A DNA stretch of 22,281 nt, taken from positions 1 to 22,281 of IMG/VR virus record IMGVR_UViG_3300031857_001536; one strand, given 5' to 3'. Position numbers and translations under genes: made by a program. Below, piece after piece: positions 5,374 through 10,105 of the stretch. The first letter of the stretch is position 1. Each line of letters opens with the position of its first letter. Source of the DNA: a virus. The notes beneath the pieces are model-generated. The model was not told where the DNA came from. It did not search any database and saw only the letters and a program-made list of their open reading frames with translations.

Positions 5374-5548
5374 GTGGATTGTTACCGTGGTTGAAACCGT
5401 TACAAAGTATGTGGAAGTTGAAGCCGACAACCGTGAAGATGCAATTGATTGTGCTGAACAAGCAAACGATGAAGATTTTTACGGTCATTATTGGGATGAA
5501 ACAAAGGCGATTGATGCCGAGACGATTGATTTCGAGGAAACAACATGA
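5366..5548 (+). CDS. Small beta-alpha hypothetical protein, likely paralogue of its neighbour
   Basis: This encodes 60 residues, starting MAKWIVTVVETVTKYVEVEA and then a helix NREDAIDCAEQAN. GGAG lies eight bases upstream of the ATG, which overlaps the preceding gene by 8 bases. The strand-strand-helix pattern matches residues 9-38 of the preceding protein. The C terminus is acidic. The stop overlaps the next start (ATGA). No known function. Confidence 0.65.
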   Translation: MAKWIVTVVETVTKYVEVEADNREDAIDCAEQANDEDFYGHYWDETKAIDAETIDFEETT

Positions 5549-5769
5549 AACCATTAACCAAACAGCAACTGGAATCCTTCGAGTGTCTGTATCTGCGCTT
5601 GGAGCCTGAGAACCTAACCTGTGATGGTGAAGCATCACGCACCGAGGTGATGCACCGTGAACGCCAGATCAAGCGTGAATGGAAAGCCCTGGAAGCCCAG
5701 GTTGGTTATAAGGTTCCTTATGATCAGATCGAGCAGTTGATCTGTGATCATTGGCGAAAACGGGCGTGA
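5545..5769 (+). CDS. Small hypothetical protein, last gene of unit
   Basis: This encodes 74 residues: MKPLTKQQLESFECLYLRLE ... RERQIKREWKALEAQVGYK ... and a C terminus ending DHWRKRA. It is largely helical and charged. The start is joined to the preceding gene by ATGA. No conserved domain is recognised. It is followed by an AT-rich 17-base direct repeat and then a bidirectional terminator. Confidence 0.65.
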   Translation: MKPLTKQQLESFECLYLRLEPENLTCDGEASRTEVMHRERQIKREWKALEAQVGYKVPYDQIEQLICDHWRKRA

Positions 5770-5770
5770 A

Positions 5771-5810
5771 AAAAAGCTAGAAAATTTCGCTCGAAAAAGC
5801 TAGAAAATTT
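5771..5810. repeat. 17-base direct repeat, period 23
   Basis: AAAAAGCTAGAAAATTT occurs at 5771-5787 and again at 5794-5810, separated by CGCTCG. It lies between a stop codon and a terminator and is AT-rich. Its role is not evident. Confidence 0.85.
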
Positions 5811-5818
5811 TGGTACAA

Positions 5819-5845
5819 AAAAAGCCCCGTTGATCGGGGCTTTTT
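5819..5845. terminator. Bidirectional intrinsic terminator
   Basis: AAAAAGCCCCG (5819-5829) and CGGGGCTTTTT (5835-5845) form a perfect 11-base stem with loop TTGAT. A and T runs on either side allow termination in both directions, matching the converging genes ending at 5769 (+) and 5865 (-). Confidence 0.85.
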
Positions 5846-5864
5846 CGAGTGAAGCATAACGGGG

Positions 5865-6098
5865 TTAGTACCCCGTCATGTCCTTCAGTTCCTTCTTGAT
5901 ACGCCTAGCGACTGCCCCTCGCCATGTGCCAGCGTTGGCGAGGAAGTACATGACCACCGATTTGGCGGAATCATCGTAGTAGTTTTCACGGATACTGCCG
6001 AGGGTAGCCATCGCCTGAAGATACGGGACGGCAGCGTAGTTGGGCTTTTTCCAGTCGGAACGGATTTCGCTTGCAATGACAAAGATCGGACGGCTCAT
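5865..6098 (-). CDS. Conserved small phage protein (YLxAM...FLxNAxxWRGxxAxxIKxEL)
   Basis: This encodes 77 residues. The motifs VPYLQAMATL, YFLANAGTWRG and ARRIKKELKDM are recognisable from memory as a family of small uncharacterised proteins widely found in phages. A conserved Trp-Arg-Gly and a basic C-terminal helix suggest binding to nucleic acid or to a protein partner; this is inference. The start has GGGAG seven bases upstream. It is transcribed leftwards, probably from the hairpin-promoter region at 6154-6179 or by read-through from 6722. Confidence 0.75.
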   Translation of the reverse strand: MSRPIFVIASEIRSDWKKPNYAAVPYLQAMATLGSIRENYYDDSAKSVVMYFLANAGTWRGAVARRIKKELKDMTGY

Positions 6099-6153
6099 GT
6101 GTGTTCTCCCAAACAGTTAATGTGGATACAGCAAGGACAGCTTACAACGAAAA

Positions 6154-6179
6154 GACCCACCCCGTCAACAGGGTGGGTC
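6154..6179 (-). terminator. Leftward terminator with TTGACG in its loop
   Basis: On the minus strand GACCCACCC (6179-6171) pairs with GGGTGGGTC (6162-6154) and is followed by TTTTCG. The loop region contains TTGACG (6168-6163). This mirrors the nested designs at 1223 and 1831, but the only -10 candidate at the right distance is TAAGCT, which is weak. The terminator serves the gene at 6202-6510; a promoter for 5865-6098 is likely but its -10 box is uncertain. Confidence 0.7.
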
Positions 6180-6201
6180 ATGATTGGTTCAGGTTGGGCG
6201 G

Positions 6202-6510
6202 TCACCCGTATACGCAATGGGCGTGACCGTCTTCGTGGGCTTCCGCGATACCATCGCGCCATGACGCTGGGGCGCGATTCGCATACTGGCGAGGGGTCAA
6301 CCGATGGACATAGGTCGCGCCCTCTGCCGAGTCGTACAGATAGTTTTCGAAGGCATCGAAGGCGGTGGCGTTCATCATGCGAGTGTAGGTGCGCGTACAG
6401 TGGTCGCAGTCAGTCGTACTGACATAGATGAAGATTTTGCCGTTCAAGGGAGCTAAGGAGTCCATGACGGACTCCTCAGCACGAGCATTGATGATCTGGT
6501 GGATGTTCAT
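6202..6510 (-). CDS. Hypothetical protein with CxxC and His-rich tail
   Basis: This encodes 102 residues. A C-x2-C (DCDHC, residues about 34-38) follows a short hydrophobic strand KIFIYVSTT, the position of the active-site pair in thioredoxin-like proteins, but there is no recognisable cis-proline region. The C terminus is His/Cys-bearing (EDGHAHCVYG), so a metal site is also possible. The start overlaps the stop of the upstream gene (ATGA). Both readings are inference. It is the second gene of a two-gene leftward unit from the promoter at 6769-6798. Confidence 0.6.
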   Translation of the reverse strand: MNIHQIINARAEESVMDSLAPLNGKIFIYVSTTDCDHCTRTYTRMMNATAFDAFENYLYDSAEGATYVHRLTPRQYANRAPASWRDGIAEAHEDGHAHCVYG

Positions 6511-6722
6511 GCTTCACCCCGATTCAGTTTGGCGATCGCGTAGTCGAGGTGGGCAAGCACCTCAATGTCCTTCAGGGTGCGCTTCAGACCCAGCTCATCC
6601 TTCACGATGGCGGTGGCACTACGACCCCTACGGGTCATGCCCAACACTTCCATTTTGACTGCGCCACGCAGAACGGCGAGGCGGTAAATTTCGATAGCGG
6701 TTTGGTCATTCAATACGGTCAT
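6507..6722 (-). CDS. Small hypothetical protein, leftward arm of a divergent pair
   Basis: This encodes 71 residues, mostly helical: an N-terminal helix DQTAIEIYRLAVLRGAVKME followed by a basic turn (TRRGRSA) and a second helical region. The TAIVKDELGLKRTLKDIEVL stretch could be a helix-turn-helix-like segment, which would make it a candidate DNA-binding protein, but the match is weak. The leader and ribosome binding site are an inverted near copy of those of the divergent gene at 6892, so the two are probably expressed at the same time and level. Confidence 0.65.
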   Translation of the reverse strand: MTVLNDQTAIEIYRLAVLRGAVKMEVLGMTRRGRSATAIVKDELGLKRTLKDIEVLAHLDYAIAKLNRGEA

Positions 6723-6768
6723 GGTTTATCTCCCAATGTGGCTTGGCGGATGTGCCTCACCTATGACC

Positions 6769-6798
6769 AGTATAGCCACCAATCTTGAACATTGTCTG
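6769..6798 (-). promoter_or_regulatory. Leftward early promoter
   Basis: On the minus strand TATACT (6774-6769) is preceded by CAGACA (6798-6793) at 18 bases, or by GACAAT at 16. The -10 box is in the same position relative to the leader as in the divergent partner. It drives 6722-6202. Confidence 0.6.
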
Positions 6799-6816
6799 AA
6801 CGACTTTTAGACCCTA

Positions 6817-6844
6817 TTGCTTTTGTCCGAGATAGGACTATACT
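6817..6844 (+). promoter_or_regulatory. Rightward early promoter
   Basis: TATACT (6839-6844) is preceded by TTGCTT (6817-6822) with a 16-base spacer. The -35 box is weak and the -10 box good. It drives the gene at 6892 and faces away from the promoter at 6769-6798. Confidence 0.6.
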
Positions 6845-6891
6845 GTTCACAGGTCAAGGCAATTCCGCCTGACCACATTGGGAGATAAACC

Positions 6892-7413
6892 ATGAACAAT
6901 CAATCCGCTTTCATCGCAGACGCAACCGCCTTCACAGGTATCGGCACTTACGCTTCTATGACTCTGACCACCAATCCGAAACTGTTGGTCAAGAATCGCA
7001 CCACCAAAGAACCGCGCCCTTTCATGTCGTTGACCAAGGTTCAAAAATTCGTGAATGCTTTACTTGGCGCGGAGTACGAAGCGCGTGTCCTGAAACAGCG
7101 TGAGCGTGAGAATGTCGAAGGCGAGTTCACCGCCGAAAAAGCATCAGGTCGCACTCGCATCAACAGCCTGTTGTCGCACAAAGACGACAACCCCGAACAG
7201 CTTTACCTGTCGGTTTACATCGACAAAGCCACCTTTAAGCACACCACCTACCACGATGAAAACGGCAACCAGTACACCTACGAACAGGTGCAGGATTTCC
7301 TGCCACCGCCGAAGCGCGGAAACGACAAGCAAGGACTGGAACACGAGATTAAAGTCATTGCCCCGAAGCTTGAGAGCATCACAGAGATTACCACCTTCGG
7401 GAACACCTACTAA
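6892..7413 (+). CDS. Conserved phage hypothetical protein (YE..V..QR.RE family)
   Basis: This encodes 173 residues. The order of features is a Lys-Asn-Arg-Thr-Thr-x-Glu-Pro-Arg-Pro-Phe segment (residues about 34-44), then GAEYEARVLKQRERENVEGE, then LYLSVYIDKATF and VQDFLPPPKRG, ending in KLESITEITTFGNTY. From memory this matches an uncharacterised family seen in several large phages, where the middle YxxxVxxQRxRE segment is most conserved. No enzymatic motif is visible. The start has GGGAG eight bases upstream, in the leader shared with the divergent gene. A strong terminator follows. Confidence 0.75.
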   Translation: MNNQSAFIADATAFTGIGTYASMTLTTNPKLLVKNRTTKEPRPFMSLTKVQKFVNALLGAEYEARVLKQRERENVEGEFTAEKASGRTRINSLLSHKDDNPEQLYLSVYIDKATFKHTTYHDENGNQYTYEQVQDFLPPPKRGNDKQGLEHEIKVIAPKLESITEITTFGNTY

Positions 7414-7432
7414 GCCACCAAACCGAGCCACC

Positions 7433-7460
7433 AAGCCCCGCGCCAAGCGGGGCTTTTTTT
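7433..7460 (+). terminator. Intrinsic terminator
   Basis: AAGCCCCGC (7433-7441) and GCGGGGCTT (7447-7455) form a perfect 9-base stem with a five-base loop, followed by seven T. It ends the 6892-7413 transcript. Confidence 0.9.
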
Positions 7461-7848
7461 ATGCGACTTTATGCAACAAATATGCCAGGCGATTTCGGCA
7501 GCACTACCCAATCCACCAGACCGCACAGAACAGCCCACACGCCCACGAACCCCGACCCTGTACCCACCCACCACCCCAACCCTGATATGCCCACACGCGC
7601 CCACACAGTGCCACTACGGGGCATATGACACCCCCCCATTGGGGCTGTGCCGAGAGGGGGGGTAGGGGGAAAATTCAGGTACTGTTCAGGTTGGGGGGTG
7701 GGGGCATAGCCAAATCGGGTGGTGTGACACTTAGAAACTTTTTTGGATCCCCACCCCACCAAAATTTTTTTGGGCAAAAAAACACCCCCACAGAATGAAA
7801 CCCAACGCCCTCAAAAATTTTTTTTGGGCAAAAATCTCGTCCCAGGAA
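7461..7848. other. Non-coding low-complexity block between converging genes
   Basis: About 390 bases hold no convincing gene. The left part (7490-7620) is C-rich on the plus strand. It is followed by C7 (7631-7637), G7 (7656-7662), G5, G6 and G5 runs up to 7704. It then switches to two copies of an A-run/T-run/GGGC/A-run element (7760-7781 and 7812-7834) 52 bases apart. CCCCATTGGGG at 7634-7644 is a small dyad. The G runs could form a quadruplex and the A/T elements could form hairpins. A replication or recombination site is possible, but nothing here proves it. Confidence 0.6.
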
Positions 7849-8133
7849 TCACCTATTCTTCTTATGAATCGCACCGATCTTGAACAGGGTCGCCCGATCT
7901 GGGTTCAGCGCAATATAATGACGAGACAACCAGGGCGTGTGGTTATTACTGATCTTCCAAGCACCGTTACGTTCATACAAAGGGGTTTCGTGTCTGATAT
8001 ACTCGACAATCGCCTTACTCGAATATTGTCTCAGACCACGGTCCCACGCCCTGTTCGCTTCGTCTTCGAAACGTTTCCATAAATGGGGGTTTTCTTCCAG
8101 AAACACCTGAAAGACTTCGGGGTAATTATTCAT
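7849..8133 (-). CDS. Conserved small phage/bacterial protein (WKI.NN.TP.LSR.Y type)
   Basis: This encodes 94 residues. The motifs YSSKAIVEYIRHET and WKISNNHTPWLSRHYIALNP are characteristic of a small family found in phages and some bacterial genomes; its function is unknown to me. It is basic and probably folds as a helix bundle with a short C-terminal strand. The start has AGGAG upstream and lies at the end of a leftward coupled operon starting at 9333. Confidence 0.75.
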   Translation of the reverse strand: MNNYPEVFQVFLEENPHLWKRFEDEANRAWDRGLRQYSSKAIVEYIRHETPLYERNGAWKISNNHTPWLSRHYIALNPDRATLFKIGAIHKKNR

Positions 8134-8177
8134 ATCATTTCTCCTTGATCAGCAGCTTGTTTAGTTTTGATGTTCAT
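8130..8177 (-). CDS. Possible 15-codon minigene
   Basis: An ATG at 8177 shares its A with the TGA of the preceding gene (TGATG), has AGAGGAAAG about six bases upstream, and opens a 15-residue frame MNIKTKQAADQGEMI. That frame ends in a TGA overlapping the next ATG (ATGA). Both junctions match those of its real neighbours, but so short a frame could equally be leader sequence that carries the AGGAG of the next gene. Codon evidence is not available at this length. Confidence 0.35.
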   Translation of the reverse strand: MNIKTKQAADQGEMI

Positions 8178-8359
8178 CACTTCTTTCCTCTGTATTCCCA
8201 ATATTCACTCTCTGAACCCAACAGGTTCCCCTTTCGCCACACACTCTCAAGCCAGCGACAACTCCCGTCTTCTACGACCACGGGATACCAGGCGAACCAG
8301 GTATGCCAGACTTTCAAGATTTTTTGTTTTTGCTCGTTTGTTCCGCAATAGAATCTCAT
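8177..8359 (-). CDS. Small phage protein with WFAWYPV motif
   Basis: This encodes 60 residues. The motif HTWFAWYPVVVEDGSCRWLE followed by a basic stretch and a C-terminal YWEYRGKK is, from memory, a frequent short phage protein of unknown function. It may form a small beta sheet with exposed aromatic residues. Its ATG lies three bases after the preceding stop. Its position in an uninterrupted leftward series of coupled genes supports it as real. Confidence 0.7.
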   Translation of the reverse strand: MRFYCGTNEQKQKILKVWHTWFAWYPVVVEDGSCRWLESVWRKGNLLGSESEYWEYRGKK

Positions 8360-8362
8360 CGA

Positions 8363-8542
8363 TCACTCGTCCCGATACACTTCATCGTTCATCTGGGGTG
8401 TGCGTATATTCGGTTGGTTTATCTTACTCAACAAAACATCACGTTCTGCAAGAAGCTGTTTGATGATCTCAAAGGCTTCTTCTTCGCTTTCGGTATACCG
8501 TGTATTGTAGCCCCAAATTATTGCTCTTTCTTTAATGTTCAT
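8363..8542 (-). CDS. Small helical hypothetical protein
   Basis: This encodes 59 residues, starting MNIKERAIIWGYNTRYTESE, then a helix EEAFEIIKQLLAERDVLLSK. The ATG at 8542 shares its A with the TGA of the preceding gene and has GAGGTG five bases upstream; a TTG one codon earlier is less likely. The C-terminal helix could be a coiled coil. No family recognised. Confidence 0.65.
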   Translation of the reverse strand: MNIKERAIIWGYNTRYTESEEEAFEIIKQLLAERDVLLSKINQPNIRTPQMNDEVYRDE

Positions 8543-8706
8543 CAAGTCACCTCGAATTGTTGGTAGGAGTGGTAGTTACAAAGAAGCCCTTCATGCCATG
8601 ACTGGACCCAGGCATCTGCTTTTTCTTCAGTATCGACAACCGCGACCACATCCTTCCTGAAAGAGACATAATCATCATAAACCCTGAAGCAAATATAAAC
8701 TGTCAT
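8542..8706 (-). CDS. Small hypothetical protein (54 residues)
   Basis: This encodes 54 residues: MTVYICFRVYDDYVSFRKDV, then VAVVDTEEKADAWVQSWHE and a short tail. The arrangement of two strands followed by a helix beginning T-E-E-K-A-D-A-W is typical of small phage proteins with a ferredoxin-like half fold; no function is known. The start overlaps the preceding stop (ATGA) and the stop shares one base with the next start (TGATG), so it sits exactly in the coupled operon. Confidence 0.7.
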   Translation of the reverse strand: MTVYICFRVYDDYVSFRKDVVAVVDTEEKADAWVQSWHEGLLCNYHSYQQFEVT

Positions 8707-9110
8707 TTTTTGGTCACCTTGTATCCATTTTTCTCAAGATATGAAATGGTTTGTTGGATATCTTCTGCAATTGCCATTTCTTTTTGTTCCGTATCAAAAC
8801 GCTTCTGCTCTTTCTCACACTTGGTGACCCAGGGCTTCAATGCTTTTTGAAAGATTTCAACATCTGCTGCTTCGCTAATCGCTTCTTCCAGATCAATACG
8901 ACCACTCTCCAGGTTGAATTTGATATCTTTAGTGAACTTCTTCATGAATGCCTGGTTGTTGAGCAGTTCAGTAATCAGAACATCCGCTGAGGGAACCCCA
9001 ACCGCATCCAGAACCTCACAATCGAAGTCCTCATAAAGACACCATTCAAGACCATGACGAATACCGTCTTTTAAAAGTTTATTTGCAATGTCAATTTCAA
9101 TTTTCATCAT
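8703..9110 (-). CDS. Helical hypothetical protein
   Basis: This encodes 135 residues. The start at 9110 is chosen because GGTGG lies six bases upstream; the frame is open further into the upstream gene. The sequence is acidic and mainly helical (IEIDIANKLLKDGIRHGLEW near the start and a long Glu/Lys-rich helix near the C terminus, residues about 93-130). Three Cys are present without clear pairing. No domain recognised. Second gene of the leftward operon from the promoter at 9360-9388. Confidence 0.65.
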   Translation of the reverse strand: MMKIEIDIANKLLKDGIRHGLEWCLYEDFDCEVLDAVGVPSADVLITELLNNQAFMKKFTKDIKFNLESGRIDLEEAISEAADVEIFQKALKPWVTKCEKEQKRFDTEQKEMAIAEDIQQTISYLEKNGYKVTKK

Positions 9111-9333
9111 CGTTATCCACCTTTTCTCGTTTTTCTCGTGCTCTTTTGATCCAAAAATCTGCTGTCGATAGGCTTCCATCGATCACAGACTTCGAAACAT
9201 CCAAATCAAACTCTGCCTGAAGTAAGGTTTCATGCAGCCCAATAAAAAAGTTACGCTGATCATCATCCAGGTTTTCGATATGTTTGTCAAATGCCCGACT
9301 TCTGACACAAACCCTACAGTCACACTGCTTCAT
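9097..9333 (-). CDS. Small Cys-bearing phage protein, first gene of operon
   Basis: This encodes 78 residues. The N terminus is MKQCDCRVCVRSRAFDKHI, with C4, C6 and C9. The remainder is helical, with FFIGLHETLLQAEFDLDVSK, and ends in an acidic tail. From memory this matches a widespread short phage family (C-x-C-x2-C-x-R then a helical hairpin) of unknown function; the cysteines suggest a zinc knuckle. The start has GGAG upstream. It is the first gene behind a near-consensus sigma-70 promoter. Confidence 0.75.
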   Translation of the reverse strand: MKQCDCRVCVRSRAFDKHIENLDDDQRNFFIGLHETLLQAEFDLDVSKSVIDGSLSTADFWIKRAREKREKVDNDDEN

Positions 9334-9359
9334 AAGCCATTCTCCGTGTACTAAATAGC

Positions 9360-9388
9360 AATATAACCCAAATAACGGCTTATGTCAA
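9360..9388 (-). promoter_or_regulatory. Strong leftward sigma-70 early promoter
   Basis: On the minus strand TTGACA (9388-9383), 17 bases, TATATT (9365-9360). It is one substitution from consensus in the -10 box and drives the operon 9333-7849. Confidence 0.85.
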
Positions 9389-9400
9389 GCCCCAAAAACC

Positions 9401-9407
9401 CTAAATA
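9401..9407 (+). promoter_or_regulatory. Candidate T4-type late promoter (CTAAATA)
   Basis: CTAAATA lies 23 bases before the start codon of the gene at 9431, with GGAG in the leader. It differs from TATAAATA, the T4 late -10 element present at 18223. The same motif recurs next to other genes in this window, supporting a late-type element; the assignment is inference. Confidence 0.45.
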
Positions 9408-9430
9408 GTACACACCCCTGGAGAAACCCC

Positions 9431-10096
9431 ATGAATGACTTTATTAAAAACCTTGTTAACTATGTGATCGAAGCCAAAATTACGAACTACCGTGGCGATC
9501 AGAGCGCAGAAACCTACCGTTTGTCCCGAATCAACCGTGAAATAAGCCCATCGGATGCCCCAGCCGACAAAGGCTCGAAATTCGCCAAAATCAATGCCGA
9601 TTATAAAGAAGAAAAACGCCTAGAACGCGCCCCTCGCGGTCCACAGACCCGTAAAAAGCCAATGGAAGAAGGCACAAAGTATGCAATTAGAGTACCAGCA
9701 CAAGTAAAAGAACCTGTACGTGACACATCATCAGGTCAAGTAAAGTATGGTATTAAAGTACCAGCGAAACCTCAAGAAGAACCTGTACGTGACACATCAT
9801 CAGGTCAAGTAAAGTATGGTATTAAAGTACCAGCGAAACCTCAAGAAGAACCTAAAAAACCAGAACCCAGAAGAGGTTATTTGGTTCGTAAGCCAGTGGA
9901 AGAAGGCGCACAGGTTCCAAAGGGTGCAGTCACTGGTCCAGTACGTCAACCAACCATTATTCAGAAGCAACAAACCGCAAACCCGTCTTCATCTGGTTCA
10001 ACACTCCCACTTGGTAAGAAAAAGGTAGGAGATCCAGCAAGCAGAGCAGACTGGGCTGCTCGTAAAGCTGCAATGGACAAGGCGATTGACGGCTAA
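9431..10096 (+). CDS. Repeat-containing basic protein, probable virion or head-associated protein
   Basis: This encodes 221 residues. The N terminus MNDFIKNLVNYVIEAKITN could be a short targeting segment (compare x-Y-x-x-E-A in T4 internal proteins), but the match is weaker than in the genes at 11955 and 12350. Residues about 82-140 contain one degenerate (GTKYAIRVPAQVK) and two identical copies of a unit with EPVRDTSSGQVKYGIKVPAK. The rest is Pro/Lys/Arg-rich, low-complexity and probably disordered. The start follows GGAG and a CTAAATA element. The gene leads the rightward cluster to 12676. The low complexity and the late-type promoter suggest a structural or packaged protein; this is inference. 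Confidence 0.65.
   Translation: MNDFIKNLVNYVIEAKITNYRGDQSAETYRLSRINREISPSDAPADKGSKFAKINADYKEEKRLERAPRGPQTRKKPMEEGTKYAIRVPAQVKEPVRDTSSGQVKYGIKVPAKPQEEPVRDTSSGQVKYGIKVPAKPQEEPKKPEPRRGYLVRKPVEEGAQVPKGAVTGPVRQPTIIQKQQTANPSSSGSTLPLGKKKVGDPASRADWAARKAAMDKAIDG
9710..9853 (+). repeat. 69-base perfect tandem repeat inside a gene
   Basis: Two copies of a 69-base unit, 9710-9778 and 9779-9847, are identical at the DNA level and are followed by six bases of a third. Each encodes 23 residues in frame, so copy number can change without a frameshift. The perfect identity indicates recent duplication. Confidence 0.95.
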
Positions 10097-10105
10097 GGAA
10101 TAGAC

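Larger units (their letters stand above)
6719..6895. repeat. Inverted repeat spanning a divergent promoter region
   Basis: The 23 bases covering the ribosome binding site and start codon of the leftward gene (6741-6719) are identical to those of the rightward gene (6873-6895); both contain CACATTGGGAGATAAACC. Similarity continues outward to the -10 boxes with about a dozen mismatches and one single-base indel, including a leader hairpin with GGC and GCC arms. The two leaders are therefore duplicated in opposite orientation. Confidence 0.9.
9346..9413. repeat. Inverted repeat flanking the divergent promoter region
   Basis: GTGTACTA (9346-9353) and TAGTACAC (9406-9413) are exact inverses and bracket the leftward early promoter. 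Each arm overlaps one CTAAATA late-type motif (9351-9357 and 9401-9407). This could be an operator or a consequence of promoter duplication. Confidence 0.75.

Noticed and set aside
5819-5870. TTGAT in the loop of the 5819-5845 terminator as another nested -35 box
   Set aside because: No -10 box follows at 16-18 bases and no rightward gene begins there; the converging genes explain the bidirectional terminator.
6099-6658. Rightward open frames opposite the 5865-6722 leftward genes
   Set aside because: They have no ribosome binding site, run through a leftward terminator, and give Arg/Ser-rich translations typical of antisense shadows.
7100-7585. Rightward open frame overlapping the end of the 6892 gene
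   Set aside because: It is an out-of-frame shadow with a Thr/Pro/Arg-rich product that crosses a strong terminator.
7469-7777. Leftward open frame of 102 codons in the low-complexity block
   Set aside because: Its translation only mirrors the G/C runs (Gly, Trp, Val, Pro), there is no ribosome binding site, and no family resemblance.
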